Shown: piece by piece, positions 9,271-18,376 of the stretch
How the letters are laid out: every line of letters begins with the position of its first letter
Position numbering within the stretch: position 1 is the stretch's first letter
Source of the DNA: Caballeronia sp. Lep1P3
GTDB taxonomy: Bacteria; Pseudomonadota; Gammaproteobacteria; Burkholderiales; Burkholderiaceae
DNA length: 64,000 bases
NCBI RefSeq assembly: GCF_022879595.1
Contig: NZ_CP084265.1
Coordinates: forward strand, 1,674,001 to 1,738,000
Direction: 5' to 3'
The notes under the pieces: generated by a model
Told to the model about the DNA's origin: nothing
Databases searched by the model: none
Seen by the model: the letters and a program-made list of their open reading frames with translations, nothing else
Position numbers and translations under genes: made by a program

Positions 9271-9365
9271 AGGTGCCTCCATGGTCGTCGTTCGGGGTGG
9301 TGGTTCGAAGATGCTAGCACGGTGGGGCGGGAGTGGCGTGGAGCGCGTGCCGAGAGCAGAAAAAC

Positions 9366-9394
9366 AAAAAGCCCAGTCATCGGACTGGGCTTTT
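9366..9394 (-). terminator. Terminator after tRNA-His
   Basis: Minus-strand stem AAAGCCCAGTC / GACTGGGCTTT with a three-base loop, followed by a T-rich stretch. It lies 13 bases beyond the encoded CCA end of tRNA-His. Confidence 0.85.
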
Positions 9395-9406
9395 GCTTGA
9401 ATGCTT

Positions 9407-9483
9407 TGGGGTGGCTGATGGGACTCGAACCCACGACGACAGGAATCACAATCCTGGACTCTACCAACTGAGCTACAGCCACC
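9407..9483 (-). tRNA. tRNA-His (anticodon GTG)
   Basis: Full cloverleaf of 77 bases including encoded CCA. Acceptor strands GTGGCTG and CAGCCAC pair, and the extra 5' G (position -1) faces discriminator C, the hallmark of bacterial tRNA-His. The D-loop region AGCTCAGTTGGTAGAG, anticodon loop TTGTGAT and T-loop GGTTCGAGTCC are all present. A promoter lies upstream and a terminator downstream. Confidence 0.97.
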
Positions 9484-9543
9484 ACTGAACAACGATCTAC
9501 TGCTTCTCCCTTCGACAAGATTGCCTGCCGATCGAGAAGCGAG

Positions 9544-9572
9544 ATTATACGAACAAACTTTCCGGTTGCCTA
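9544..9572 (-). promoter_or_regulatory. Promoter of tRNA-His
   Basis: On the minus strand TAGGCA, a 17-base spacer and a perfect TATAAT precede the tRNA by about 60 bases. The -35 matches four of six consensus positions. Confidence 0.7.
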
Positions 9573-9625
9573 GCCCTTCGCGAGCATTGTTTTTCGATGA
9601 CTCGATAACATCCGCGTCCGCGGTT

Positions 9626-10630
9626 CTACGACTCGATCGCCTCGACGGCATCGCGCAAGTGACTGCGCGCTTCGTCGAAAATAGAGAGATCGCCCTTCGC
9701 CAGCCGGCGACTGTCCGACAGCACGCGCCGCCATCCCCGTGCACCCGCGACGCCCCGATACAAGCCGAGCGCATGACGCGTCACCGCGCCGAGATACGTG
9801 CCGCGTGCGAGTTCCGCGCGCGCATAGTCGATCAGCCCGGCCTCAATTTCCTCGCGCGTCGGCACGGGCGTGGCGGCGCCGTAAAAGCGCGTGTCGACGT
9901 CCGCGAGCACATACGGATTGTGATAAGCCTCGCGCCCGAGCATGACGCCATCGACGTGCTTCAGGTGCTCTTCGACTTCGTCGAGCGTCTTGATGCCGCC
10001 GTTGATCGAAATCTCCAGATGCGGAAAATCGCGCTTCAATCGGTACGCATAGTCGTACTTGAGCGGCGGAATTTCGCGATTCTCCTTCGGGCTCAGTCCC
10101 TTCAAAATCGCATTGCGCGCGTGGACGATGAACACTTCGCAGCCCGCGTCCGCGACCGTGCCCACGAAGTCGCGCACGAACGCATAGTCCTCGACGGCAT
10201 CCACGCCGATGCGATGCTTGACCGTCACCGGAACGGACACGGCGTCGCGCATCGCCTTCACGCAATCCGCGACGAGCCGCGGCTCTTTCATCAGGCATGC
10301 GCCGAATGCGCCGCGCTGCACGCGCTCGGACGGGCAGCCGCAATTCAGGTTGATCTCGTCGTAGCCCCATTGCTCGCCGAGCTTCGCGCATTTCGCGAGA
10401 TCTTCCGGCTCGCTGCCGCCGAGTTGCAGCGCGACGGGCGCCTCTGCGGGCGTGAACGCGAGATGCCGCGCGACGTCGCCGTAGAGGAGCGCGCCCGTCG
10501 TCACCATTTCGGTATAAAGCCAGGCATGACGCGATATCAGCCGATGCAGCGAGCGGCAATGGCGATCCGTCCAGTCCATCATGGGCGCGACGGACACGCG
10601 GCGGGGGCTGCTTTTGGACACTGCGGACAT
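9626..10630 (-). CDS. dusA: tRNA-dihydrouridine(20/20a) synthase DusA
   Basis: Flavoenzyme that reduces uridine in the D-loop of tRNA. The N-terminus RRVSVAPMMDWTDRHCR carries the Dus FMN-binding signature. LQLGGSEPEDLAKCA and INLNCGCPSERVQ contain the active-site cysteine (NCGCPS, the catalytic one near residue 98), and VKHRIGVD and GGIKTLDEV complete the barrel. The start was set at ATG 10630 (MSAVSKSS); the frame extends to a TTG at 10687 without support. About 334 residues, normal for DusA. Confidence 0.93.
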   Translation of the reverse strand: MSAVSKSSPRRVSVAPMMDWTDRHCRSLHRLISRHAWLYTEMVTTGALLYGDVARHLAFTPAEAPVALQLGGSEPEDLAKCAKLGEQWGYDEINLNCGCPSERVQRGAFGACLMKEPRLVADCVKAMRDAVSVPVTVKHRIGVDAVEDYAFVRDFVGTVADAGCEVFIVHARNAILKGLSPKENREIPPLKYDYAYRLKRDFPHLEISINGGIKTLDEVEEHLKHVDGVMLGREAYHNPYVLADVDTRFYGAATPVPTREEIEAGLIDYARAELARGTYLGAVTRHALGLYRGVAGARGWRRVLSDSRRLAKGDLSIFDEARSHLRDAVEAIES

Positions 10631-10801
10631 GGCGAGGGGAGATGTCGATTTTGCGGGCGAATCGAGAATTTTACCGCAGCGCGCCAAAACGGATCGAGCG
10701 CACGTCGGGTCGTCGGCGGGACGAATCTTTCGCGCCGACGGCTGTCACACGTGAACGTGCGGCGCATCGCGCGGCACTCACGCGGAGTCCGGGAGAAAGA
10801 G

Positions 10802-11044
10802 ATGACGAAGCAACTGATGGCGGCGACCGCCGCGCTCTGCGTAGCGCTGGCAGCAAACGCGCAGACCGCGCGCCCGGATGATGGCGCATCGATGGTGAAG
10901 CCGCCGGACGCGCCCGGCTCGCCCGCAGCCAGCGCGACGCGTCCGGATAATCCCGACAACATGCCCGTCAAGCGGCCCGCGCCGCCGCCCAATAGCGATC
11001 GAATGCTGCATCACAGCCCGGCGAGCGACGCTATCGCGAAGTAA
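10802..11044 (+). CDS. Small secreted, proline-rich hypothetical protein (80 aa)
   Basis: Starts after GGGAGAAAGAG. Residues 1-20 (MTKQLMAATAALCVALAANA) form a Sec signal peptide with cleavage after ANA. The mature part is hydrophilic and rich in Pro, Asp and Ala (RPDNPDNMPVKRPAPPPN), so probably disordered in the periplasm. No family recognised; divergent from dusA. Confidence 0.65.
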   Translation: MTKQLMAATAALCVALAANAQTARPDDGASMVKPPDAPGSPAASATRPDNPDNMPVKRPAPPPNSDRMLHHSPASDAIAK

Positions 11045-11152
11045 GCGCCCGTGAGCCGGTGTGACGGCCGCCGGCGGTCGAACGCGCGCCCCTATAATGG
11101 CGCTCGTCATTAATCGAGCGAACCGCGCCCTCGTCCGCAAGCGGTCCAGCCC

Positions 11153-11578
11153 ATGCAAAAACTCATTCTGCCGTTAGTCTCCGGTTTTCTTGCCGCCCTG
11201 TTTTTCCGCGAATCGACGCTCGCGCTTCTCCATGCTGCCGGCTTGATCGATCCGGCCGGTTTCTCCACCGCCCCGTTTCTTCCGCTGGGTCTGCCCGAGT
11301 TCATCGCCAATGCGCTGTGGAGCGCGGTCTTCGCCGTGCTGATGGCCTGGCTGCTGCGCGTCGCGCCCGAGCGCCGCGCGCCGTGGATCGGTGCGCTCGT
11401 GTTCGGCGGTATCGTGCTGACGGCGGTGAGCGTGTTCGTCATCGACCCCGTACGCGGCATCTGGCCGAGCGGCAACATGCTGCCGCGCCTGGCCCCAGGC
11501 TTTATCGCGAACGCGATCTGGGGCTGGGGCGCGCTCGTGTTCATGCGCGCGTTCATGGCAGGCAGCGAACGCGACTGA
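11153..11578 (+). CDS. Hypothetical inner-membrane protein, four segments (141 aa)
   Basis: Hydrophobic segments at roughly residues 3-22, 49-68, 78-97 and 113-132, with short charged loops (RVAPERRAP, PVRGIWPSGN). The pattern LPEFIANALWSAVFAVLM and APGFIANAIWGWGALVFM shows an internal duplication: FIANAxW occurs in both halves. No known family recognised. It is convergent with the acyl-CoA hydrolase gene downstream. Confidence 0.72.
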   Translation: MQKLILPLVSGFLAALFFRESTLALLHAAGLIDPAGFSTAPFLPLGLPEFIANALWSAVFAVLMAWLLRVAPERRAPWIGALVFGGIVLTAVSVFVIDPVRGIWPSGNMLPRLAPGFIANAIWGWGALVFMRAFMAGSERD

Positions 11579-11609
11579 GCCGGCGGCACGCTTCGCGCCC
11601 CCCCTTCCC

Positions 11610-12722
11610 TCAATCCTTCAAAAGCCGCAGCGGATGCGCCGCCGGCGTCCACGCACTTTCGAACATGCGCTCGACGTCTCGCGACTGAACATCCTCGGCG
11701 CACGCGACCTTCCAGCGCGGCTGATCGTCCTTGTCGACGATGCGCGCGCGAATGCCCTCCGCCACGTCGCCGCGAGCGAACACCGAACGCGCGAGATCGA
11801 GGTCGCGGCGCAGCGTTTCGGCCATCGTCGAGAAGCGCGCGCGATCGACCTGCTGAAGCGCCACGTCCACCGAGAGCGGCGAACGCTCGCGCAACTCCGC
11901 CGCCGTGCGCCGCGCCCACTCGTGACCGCTCGTCTCCGCTTCGCGCTGGAGCGAGGCCAGTATCGCCGCGCCGTTGCCGGCCGCGAAGTGCTTGTCGATG
12001 AGCGAGCGCGCCCGGGCGAGCGCGCTCGCGTCGGGAATCGGCGCGACCTTGTGCTTCGTCGTCTCGTTTTCGACGAAGCGCACGATATCCACGCCATCGA
12101 GAAAACGCTGATGCCGCAGCGACTCGACGAGACCTGGCAGCGCGCCGTCGTCGAGATAGGCGTCGGCCATGCGCGCATACAGCGCGTCGGCGGCGCCCAT
12201 GCTCGCGCCCGTGGCGGCGAGATAACGGCCGATCGCACCCGGCGTGCGCGCCAGGAACCACGTCACGCCGACGTCCGGAAAGAAACCGATGCGCGTCTCG
12301 GGCATCGCCATCTTCGTGGACTGGGTAACGATGCGCAGGCCGCCCGTATGGTGCGCGCCCTGCGAGATGCCCATGCCGCCGCCCATCACCACGCCGTTCA
12401 CCACGGCGATGTAGGGCTTCGGGAACGTGAAGATCGCGTGATTGAGCTTGTATTCGTCGGTGAAGAACGCGTCGATGGCATCGCGGTCGCCCGCCTTCGC
12501 CGCTTCGTGCAGAAAGCGGATATCGCCGCCCGCGCAAAACGCGCGGACGTGCGGGCTATAGACGACCACGGCGCGAATCGCCTGATCGTGACGCCATGAG
12601 CGCAACGCCTCGCTGATGGCGCGCAGCATCGGCGCGGTCAGCGCATTGAGTGCCTTCGGACGATCGAGCGCAATGAAGCCGATGCCGTTGGCGGTGTCGA
12701 TACGGATGTCTTCGGTGGTCAT
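11610..12722 (-). CDS. 3-hydroxyisobutyryl-CoA hydrolase-like enoyl-CoA hydratase/isomerase family protein
   Basis: A crotonase-fold enzyme of 370 residues. The long C-terminal part and the MAMPETRIGFFPDVGVTWFL segment (residues ~140-158) are characteristic of the HIBYL-CoA hydrolase branch (valine catabolism) rather than true hydratases. The oxyanion-hole segments AFCAGGDIRFL near 65 and NGVVMGGGMGIS near 112 are intact. It follows a TetR gene by 27 bases on the same strand, which suggests that regulator responds to acyl-CoA or branched-chain catabolites. Exact substrate is inferred from family. Confidence 0.87.
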   Translation of the reverse strand: MTTEDIRIDTANGIGFIALDRPKALNALTAPMLRAISEALRSWRHDQAIRAVVVYSPHVRAFCAGGDIRFLHEAAKAGDRDAIDAFFTDEYKLNHAIFTFPKPYIAVVNGVVMGGGMGISQGAHHTGGLRIVTQSTKMAMPETRIGFFPDVGVTWFLARTPGAIGRYLAATGASMGAADALYARMADAYLDDGALPGLVESLRHQRFLDGVDIVRFVENETTKHKVAPIPDASALARARSLIDKHFAAGNGAAILASLQREAETSGHEWARRTAAELRERSPLSVDVALQQVDRARFSTMAETLRRDLDLARSVFARGDVAEGIRARIVDKDDQPRWKVACAEDVQSRDVERMFESAWTPAAHPLRLLKD

Positions 12723-12749
12723 CGTGTTGAAGTCGAAACGTTCCTTCGG

Positions 12750-13361
12750 TCAATTCGAAGCGCACGCGGCAAGCCATGTATCGAGCGACAACTCGACGAG
12801 CTGCCCCGCCGTCGTCCCGGGCAGCGCCGCACCGCTCAATTCCAGCGCGACGATGCCGTGCAAATTCGCCCAAAGCGCCTGCGCCCACGCGGCAGGCGCG
12901 GCATCGCGCGGCAGGCGGCCCGCTCTGCGCAACTCCGCGAAAGCATCGGCGACGAGGGCGAGCGTTCCACCGCCGGCGTCTTCCGCCTGCTCTGCCGCCT
13001 CCATGAACATGAGCCGATACGTTTCCGGCTCGGCAAGCCCGAAAACGACATACGCGCGGGCCAGCGCCCTCACGCGCGCCGCTGCATCGGCGATGCCCGC
13101 GTGCGGCGCGAATGCGGCACGCAGTTGCGCGTGCCCTTCTTCGCGCAGCGCCCGGGCGATTTCCGCGCGGCTCGCGAAATGAAGATACAGCGCGGCCGGC
13201 GAGTAGTCGATGGCGTCCGCGAGCTTGCGCATCGATAGCGACGCGAGGCCCTCGCTTCGAACGATGCCGCGCGAAACTTCGAGTATGCGCTCACGGAGCG
13301 CCTCGCGCTGCTGCCGCTTATGTTGTCGCAATTGCCGTGTCCGCTCTACGTCCTGACTCAT
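12750..13361 (-). CDS. TetR-family transcriptional regulator
   Basis: The N-terminal helix-turn-helix domain (residues ~20-65 from MSQDVERTR) reads LRERILEVSRGIVRSEGLASLSMRKLADAIDYSPAALYLHFASRAEI, the standard TetR DNA-binding region. The C-terminal ligand domain contains FGLAEPETYRLMFMEA, typical of the WHG-type C domain. Start uncertain: ATGs at 13361, 13370 and 13384 are in frame and none has a clear ribosome site. Likely controls the acyl-CoA hydrolase gene just downstream. Confidence 0.87.
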   Translation of the reverse strand: MSQDVERTRQLRQHKRQQREALRERILEVSRGIVRSEGLASLSMRKLADAIDYSPAALYLHFASRAEIARALREEGHAQLRAAFAPHAGIADAAARVRALARAYVVFGLAEPETYRLMFMEAAEQAEDAGGGTLALVADAFAELRRAGRLPRDAAPAAWAQALWANLHGIVALELSGAALPGTTAGQLVELSLDTWLAACASN

Positions 13362-13461
13362 GCGAGGCATTGTCGGCACCGCCATATTGACGCCGGTTGT
13401 GGAAGTCGGCTCGGGAATCGGCTCTGTTCTGGACTGCGATGCGCGACGCCCCACGCGCGCG

Positions 13462-13650
13462 TCAGACGATCATCGGGCCGTCGTCGTCGCGGCGTGCCGC
13501 GGACGCCGCGCGATACAGCGGCTCGTCGGAATCGCCGAGAACGACCGACGCAAACACGATGCAAAAGCCAAGAATCAGCACACCGACAGCCGCCCAGATG
13601 AGCCAAAGCGCGTTGGACTCGGCGAGCGAGTGGAGAAAGGAATGAAACAT
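13462..13650 (-). CDS. Small single-pass membrane protein (62 aa)
   Basis: MFHSFLHSLAESNALW leads into a hydrophobic stretch at residues ~15-40 (IWAAVGVLILGFCIVFASVVL), then a polar tail with RRDDDGPMIV. No signal cleavage site is obvious, so it is probably an anchored microprotein. No family recognised. Confidence 0.5.
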   Translation of the reverse strand: MFHSFLHSLAESNALWLIWAAVGVLILGFCIVFASVVLGDSDEPLYRAASAARRDDDGPMIV

Positions 13651-13873
13651 GACGACCCCGGGCGATTTTTATAATGGATGCTCTGTGCAGCAGTGGCTGC
13701 CGAGCAAGTTGCATGCCGTGCGAATCGCATCGCGTGCGGCATATTGACGCCGTCATGGTACTCCGATGGCGATGCGCGCGAAAGCACGCCCAGCGAGGTT
13801 TTCGCGGTGAACAACATCGCTCCTTCGGCGCAATGCAGGCCTTACACCGTATGCGTGTAAGAGAGGCGCGCCC

Positions 13874-14161
13874 TCACCCGGCGATGACGCGTCCCGGCGG
13901 AAAATGCCCACTCTTGAGAAGCACGGGCATGCCGTTCGTCACGCTCAGGTGCTCGCGCGCGACCGCCTCGATGTGCGCGCGGCCTCGAATGAACGCGTCG
14001 ATCCAGCCGGTGCTGTCATACGTCTGCGCGCCGAAATGGTCTTCGAGGGCCTCGACGGAAATGGCGCACGGCACACGCCGTCCGTCGACGAGCGCGGCGA
14101 ATTCGACGGTGAGGTTGGATTCGCGATAATCGGGCGCGTCGGGGAGAAAGCGAATGTCCAT
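13874..14161 (-). CDS. DUF1488-family protein (95 aa)
   Basis: Starts MDIRFLPDAPDYRESN. FAALVDGRRVPCAISVEALEDHFGA is typical of the DUF1488 family of small soluble proteins of unknown function, common in Burkholderia. An upstream in-frame extension of 23 codons is possible but has no start signal. Confidence 0.75.
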   Translation of the reverse strand: MDIRFLPDAPDYRESNLTVEFAALVDGRRVPCAISVEALEDHFGAQTYDSTGWIDAFIRGRAHIEAVAREHLSVTNGMPVLLKSGHFPPGRVIAG

Positions 14162-14290
14162 GATGATCTCGTGACTCGGGCGCGGCTGGCCCGACAAGCC
14201 AGCGCGATGACGTTCAGCGCTGCGCATCATGCGAACAGCGACAAGCAGACTATGGTACCCGCGCGGCCGCCGCCCGGTCCAGCGATGCGC

Positions 14291-14647
14291 CTATGCATTC
14301 AGCACGTCCTCGCCGACATCGACGACGAGCAGCGAACTCGCGCGCGGATCGGCGTAATCGAAGTCCAGATGACGGCTCAGTTCACGCACGCGCTCGCAGA
14401 CGCGCTGCCGCGCGTCGTCCGGAAGATGCGGATAGCCGTGCAGCACGCGGGCATCGAACCGGTAGTGCACGCCCCACGCAATGTTGCCCGCATGGTCCGC
14501 CACCCCGCCCGTGCGCCAGCTCACGAAGAGCGCGGGCGTCGCGTCGGCTCCGACTTCGATGATGTCCGCGCCGTCCGGGAACAGATCGACGAGGCAGCTC
14601 GCGAGGTCATAGAGCGCGGGATGACGCAGATGGAGCGGACGCATCAT
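14291..14647 (-). CDS. Hypothetical protein, possibly DUF3022 (118 aa)
   Basis: The ATG overlaps the stop of the upstream gene (ATGA, 14644-14647), a sign of translational coupling. Residues 20-60 (LFPDGADIIEVGADATPALFVSWRTGG) and 75-110 (YPHLPDDARQRVCERVRELSRHLDFDY) look like an alpha/beta fold. The layout resembles a Burkholderia domain recalled as DUF3022; this is a recollection, not a search result. Confidence 0.65.
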   Translation of the reverse strand: MMRPLHLRHPALYDLASCLVDLFPDGADIIEVGADATPALFVSWRTGGVADHAGNIAWGVHYRFDARVLHGYPHLPDDARQRVCERVRELSRHLDFDYADPRASSLLVVDVGEDVLNA

Positions 14648-14904
14648 GTCGGTTGCAGCAGCCGGTCGATGTATTGCCGCGCCGCTTCCTCGACGTGCGC
14701 GAGCGCTTCTTCCTCGGTCGCGAAGCGCCGCTCGGGTCCCAGATCGACGAGCGCCTCGAAGCGATGCACGTCGTCCGGTCCACCTTGCGCGAGATTCACC
14801 GAGCCGACGTAGATGGGCGCGCCGCCGGCATCGTGCGCCGGAACGAGCCGCGCCGATGCGCTGATGTAATAACCCCGATACGGTCCCGTCACTCTTTCGG
14901 CCAT
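14644..14904 (-). CDS. Small hypothetical protein (86 aa)
   Basis: Starts MAERVTGPYRGYYIS after a good GGAGG site. YISASARLVPAHDAGGAPIYVGSVNLAQ suggests beta strands and EEEALAHVEEAARQYIDRLL a C-terminal helix. First gene of a coupled pair with 14291-14647. No function known. Confidence 0.7.
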   Translation of the reverse strand: MAERVTGPYRGYYISASARLVPAHDAGGAPIYVGSVNLAQGGPDDVHRFEALVDLGPERRFATEEEALAHVEEAARQYIDRLLQPT

Positions 14905-15250
14905 TGGGTGTGCCTCCGTGATGTCGTCATGTCTCTTTTCTCGAATCGCGCGTTGGCAAGATGGCGCGCAAGCGGCGCCACGCCTCGGCGGGCATTCAAC
15001 GGGTCCAGCGTTGCATAAGGCGCGCGATGCGGGAAATAGTTCAGCGCGCAACCCTCATGCAGAGCCTCTTCACACGCCTTCTCACGCCTTCCGCAAGCCC
15101 CGCGCCCGCATGCGCGCACCCGGAGCGGTTTCGCGTCGCGTTCGCAGCGTATGGGACAATGCGCATCTCCAAAACGCGCGCCGGACTCGTTCGATCCGTG
15201 GCGCGCATGCATCGATGTGTTTTGTTCAGGCAGCTTTCGACGAGGTAAAG
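14905..15250. other. Intergenic region between divergent genes
   Basis: 346 bases between the coupled small-protein pair and the lipoprotein gene. Open frames exist on both strands, but none has a ribosome site or plausible composition. No repeat, RNA or clear promoter was seen. Confidence 0.5.
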
Positions 15251-15628
15251 ATGAAGCGACACGATCGGCCCATGCGCCGGCTTTCGACGCGCGCGAGCGC
15301 CCTATTCGACGCCGGGCGCTGCGCCCGCGTAGCCGCGCTGGGCGCGGCGGCTTTGGCGATCGCGAGCCTGGGCGCGTGCGCGTCGTCCAACGAAGCATCG
15401 CTCATCAACCTGCCCGATGGGCAGACGGGTTATGCCGTCAACTGCAGCGGCGCGGACGCCGGATCGAGCTGGGCAAGCTGCTACGTGCTCGCGGGCAAGG
15501 CGTGCGGCGCGACGGGTTACGACATCGTGTCGAAGGACAACGAGGAAGGCGGACCCACGGGCGGCGGCATCAGCAACGTCATCTCGGCCAACGTCAAAAA
15601 CCGCTCGATGATCGTGCGCTGCAAATAG
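15251..15628 (+). CDS. Putative lipoprotein (125 aa)
   Basis: ATG preceded by GAGGTAAAG. The N-terminal 43 residues have two basic clusters, then AALGAAALAIASLGAC, a lipobox (L-G-A-C) with Cys near residue 43, so it is probably lipid-anchored. The mature part has three further Cys (NCSGADAG, SCYVLAGKACG) and ends in a beta-rich ANVKNRSMIVRCK. Resembles small outer-membrane lipoproteins of unknown function found in beta-proteobacteria. Confidence 0.72.
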   Translation: MKRHDRPMRRLSTRASALFDAGRCARVAALGAAALAIASLGACASSNEASLINLPDGQTGYAVNCSGADAGSSWASCYVLAGKACGATGYDIVSKDNEEGGPTGGGISNVISANVKNRSMIVRCK

Positions 15629-15680
15629 GCGCCTTTTCTTTCTCTCGCGCTCCGCCCTTTCCCTGCGGCGAGGGCGACGA

Positions 15681-16178
15681 TCAGACGTGATCGAGCGACA
15701 GCGCGGCGAAGCTCTGGCCGAGCACGGCACAGAGCGCTTCGACGACCATCTGATGATCGTTGCGCTGCGGCAGTCCCGACACGGCGACCGAGCCGACGAC
15801 GCCCACGCTCGCGACGCGGATCGGGAACGCGCCCCCGTGAGCCGCGTAATGCGCGGGATCGAGGCTGAACTTCTGCGCGAGCGTCGTGCCGGCCTGTTGC
15901 AACGTAAGGCCGATCGCATACGAGCTGCGACGGAAGTGTTCGACGGTCCTCGCTTTGCGCTCTGCCCAGCGCGCGTTGTCGGGCGTCGCGCCGTCGAGCG
16001 CCGCGAAAAACAGACGGTGTCCGAACGTGCGCACGTCGATGGCGACCGCCGCGTCGCGTGCGAGCGCCATTTCCCTCAACTGCGCACCGAGTTGCCACGC
16101 GTCGGCGGCGTGAAACTGCGGGAAGACGAGCGTGTTTTCCTGATGCGCGATGACCTGAAGGTCGCGGGTGATGTCCAT
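15681..16178 (-). CDS. UPF0303 family heme-degrading-domain-like protein
   Basis: A 165-residue protein starting [47 protein letters not shown] and [13 protein letters not shown] are diagnostic of the UPF0303/YBR137W family, related to the GlcG/HbpS fold. The later [21 protein letters not shown] is its core strand-loop. Biochemical role not established. The open frame extends upstream, but this start matches the family. Confidence 0.87.
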   Translation of the reverse strand: MDITRDLQVIAHQENTLVFPQFHAADAWQLGAQLREMALARDAAVAIDVRTFGHRLFFAALDGATPDNARWAERKARTVEHFRRSSYAIGLTLQQAGTTLAQKFSLDPAHYAAHGGAFPIRVASVGVVGSVAVSGLPQRNDHQMVVEALCAVLGQSFAALSLDHV

Positions 16179-16378
16179 GAGTGAGGCGTCTCCGTTGCGG
16201 GTGCGTGAGGCGAATCGAGCCATGTGCGATTTTGACATGCGCTTGCAGGCGTCGCCGCTGCTTTGAACCGGTAGCCGGTCGGTAACGTCGAGGTTGGGCA
16301 TCGCTGGCAGACCGAATGCGCTTGATACAATAACGCTTAGGTCGACGAATAAAGCAGGCGACCACGGCCTCGCGTGCG

Positions 16379-17440
16379 ATGGACACCTCCGCGCAGCCGC
16401 ATTCATCGACAACTATCAAAAGCTCGCGGCGCGAACGCGCGTTGAACATGCCGACTTTGTGCCTTCCTGCCCGCTTGTTGCGTGCACTGCCATTCACCTT
16501 GCTATTGCCGATGCTCGCCGCCGTGCCGAAGCCTGCATTCGGCGAAAGCACGCGCGCAGCCGCGCCGGACCGCGCGTTGGTGGCCGCTAACGTGCGAAGC
16601 CGCGCGAACGCCGTGCTTGCCATCATGTCGTACACGGCCGTGCCGGATGTGACGACGAGTTCCCTGTCGATCGACAACGGCACGACCGGCAATCCGGGAT
16701 TCGGTCAGACGCAGTTCGGCGGCGGCTTTACCGTCAGCAAGTCGTTTCCGCTCTATCTCGAAGGCACCGCCGCCTATAGCCGGTACGATCCCATCTTCGT
16801 CGCGACGGACGGCCACCAGCAGCGCGCCTTGCCGACGAGATGGAACACCTTCAGCACGACGGTCGGCATTGGCTGGGACTTCCCGATCACCGAGGAGTTG
16901 CGCTTGCGGCCGATCGTGAACGGCATGGCCGGGCGCGTCGCGAGCGATGTGCGGCTCGCGCAGACCGCTTTCAATTACCTCGCGGATACGGACCTGCAGT
17001 TTCTCAAGAACGGCGCGATCAACGCGTATGGCATCGGCGGCTCGCTCATGCTCGATTTCGAGCACTACCGCGAGCACTATGAGATCGATACGGAACTCCG
17101 CGCAACCGATATTTATCTGCGCAGTTTTGGTTCGTCGTCCGAAGCGGTGCAAGGTTCGGCGACCGCGCAACAGCTCAGCTTGTGGGCGCGATGGCGCGCG
17201 CCGACGGGTTTGACCGCGCTCGACAAGCCCGTTCGTTATGTGCTCGAGACTGCGTATTCGCATTATTTCGGCGATAGTGCCGGCGCGCTCGGTTTCAACG
17301 ATCTGACGTCGCTTGGCGTTGGGCTCGAGCTTGATAGCAGCAAGTATCCGGTCGTCGTCGCGCGGACGCGCGCGATGCTGCGCTATGTGTTCGGGCGGAA
17401 TGTGCGAGGCGTGTCGTTCGGGTTGGCGGCTAATTTCTGA
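16379..17440 (+). CDS. Putative outer-membrane beta-barrel protein
   Basis: Open for 353 residues. Two starts are possible: ATG 16379, or ATG 16448 ([16 protein letters not shown]). The second places a clean signal peptide at the N-terminus ([23 protein letters not shown]). The mature part shows alternating aromatic strands ([27 protein letters not shown]) and ends in a C-terminal Phe (GLAANF), the hallmark of Bam-inserted barrels. It resembles autotransporter-type or Solitary outer-membrane barrels. Function unknown. Confidence 0.65.
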   Translation: MDTSAQPHSSTTIKSSRRERALNMPTLCLPARLLRALPFTLLLPMLAAVPKPAFGESTRAAAPDRALVAANVRSRANAVLAIMSYTAVPDVTTSSLSIDNGTTGNPGFGQTQFGGGFTVSKSFPLYLEGTAAYSRYDPIFVATDGHQQRALPTRWNTFSTTVGIGWDFPITEELRLRPIVNGMAGRVASDVRLAQTAFNYLADTDLQFLKNGAINAYGIGGSLMLDFEHYREHYEIDTELRATDIYLRSFGSSSEAVQGSATAQQLSLWARWRAPTGLTALDKPVRYVLETAYSHYFGDSAGALGFNDLTSLGVGLELDSSKYPVVVARTRAMLRYVFGRNVRGVSFGLAANF

Positions 17441-17610
17441 TGGGGGTGAAGTCGGCTTTCTGGACTCGGATGGACCCGTTCACGCGTTGAGTGCTTGATT
17501 CAAGCGACGTCAGAACGTTGGGCTGGCGCGACTGGGCAGGCGTCGATAGCGGACCAATGCGTAGGGGAGTCACAAGAAGTGCGCGAAGACCGCGCAAGGG
17601 CAAGAAAACA

Positions 17611-17632
17611 AAAAACCCGCCGAAGCGGGTTT
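17611..17632 (-). terminator. Terminator after initiator tRNA
   Basis: Minus-strand stem AAACCCGC, loop TTCG, GCGGGTTT, then T-run TTTTGTTTT. About 80 bases beyond the tRNA 3' end. Confidence 0.85.
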
Positions 17633-17710
17633 GATGTGATGGCGGCTTTTCAAGCCTTGCGCAGAGTGTTTGAACTTGCGCCGTTGAATCGCGGACAACC
17701 ATGCTGGCGT

Positions 17711-17787
<77 letters not shown>

Positions 17788-17802
17788 TCCGTCGAAGAAA
17801 AG

Positions 17803-17831
17803 ATTATAGGGCATCGTTAGATGAAAAGCAA
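17803..17831 (-). promoter_or_regulatory. Promoter of initiator tRNA-fMet
   Basis: Minus strand: TTGCTT, 17-base spacer, TATAAT, about 15 bases before the tRNA 5' end. Near-consensus, as expected for a stable RNA gene. Confidence 0.85.
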
Positions 17832-17994
17832 TCGCTCGTTTCATTGCAATCGAAGCCCGCCGCGTCGAAACGTCTCGTGCCGCCCGCGCCCGCGCACAAA
17901 ACCCGCCTTGCCGTGCATGGCATAATCGGCGGCTCGGCGGCATCGAAGTTCGTCATTGGCTGCATCGGTCAACGTAGGCTATCAAGAGCACGGC

Positions 17995-18375
17995 ATGCAT
18001 CGTCTGCGTCGGGGCATCATCGGGAAGACGGGCAGTATCGCGGCGCTCTGCGCGATGCTGCTGCTCTCGCTCGCGCCCGTCGTATCGCGGCTCTTGGCCC
18101 CGCAGAACGTCGATGCCTGGCTCGTAGCCACGTGCGCCTCCGTGCCCCAGGCGACGCACGCCTCGGGCGACACGCACCTCCACACGTCCGCGCGTCTAGA
18201 TGCTTGCGGCTATTGCGATCTCGCCGCACACACGCCCACCCCGCCGATCGTCTCCCACGCACCGCCTGCTTTCGGATTCGCGCGCGATTCGTTCGTTGCA
18301 GCCGATGTCGCCAGCGCCCCGCGTCGGCCCTTGTTCGGCGACGCCCGGCCGCGCGCCCCGCCCGCTTTCGCCTGA
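17995..18375 (+). CDS. DUF2946-family protein (126 aa)
   Basis: Starts at ATG 17995 after AAGAGCACGGC; a TTG 13 codons upstream is less likely. One membrane segment at residues ~14-36 (GSIAALCAMLLLSLAPVVSRLL), then a periplasmic part with LDACGYCDLAAHTPT, the CxxC motif of DUF2946, and a Pro/Arg-rich end. DUF2946 proteins commonly precede copper genes, as here, and are thought to be metal-related; the role is not proven. Confidence 0.78.
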   Translation: MHRLRRGIIGKTGSIAALCAMLLLSLAPVVSRLLAPQNVDAWLVATCASVPQATHASGDTHLHTSARLDACGYCDLAAHTPTPPIVSHAPPAFGFARDSFVAADVASAPRRPLFGDARPRAPPAFA

Positions 18376-18376
18376 G

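Noticed and set aside
9407..9483. tRNA-His as an integration site of a mobile element
   Set aside because: No integrase gene or repeated tRNA 3' end was found around it.
13678..13860. 60-codon plus-strand frame before the DUF1488 gene
   Set aside because: Cys/Ala/Arg-rich, no ribosome site, no recognisable fold.
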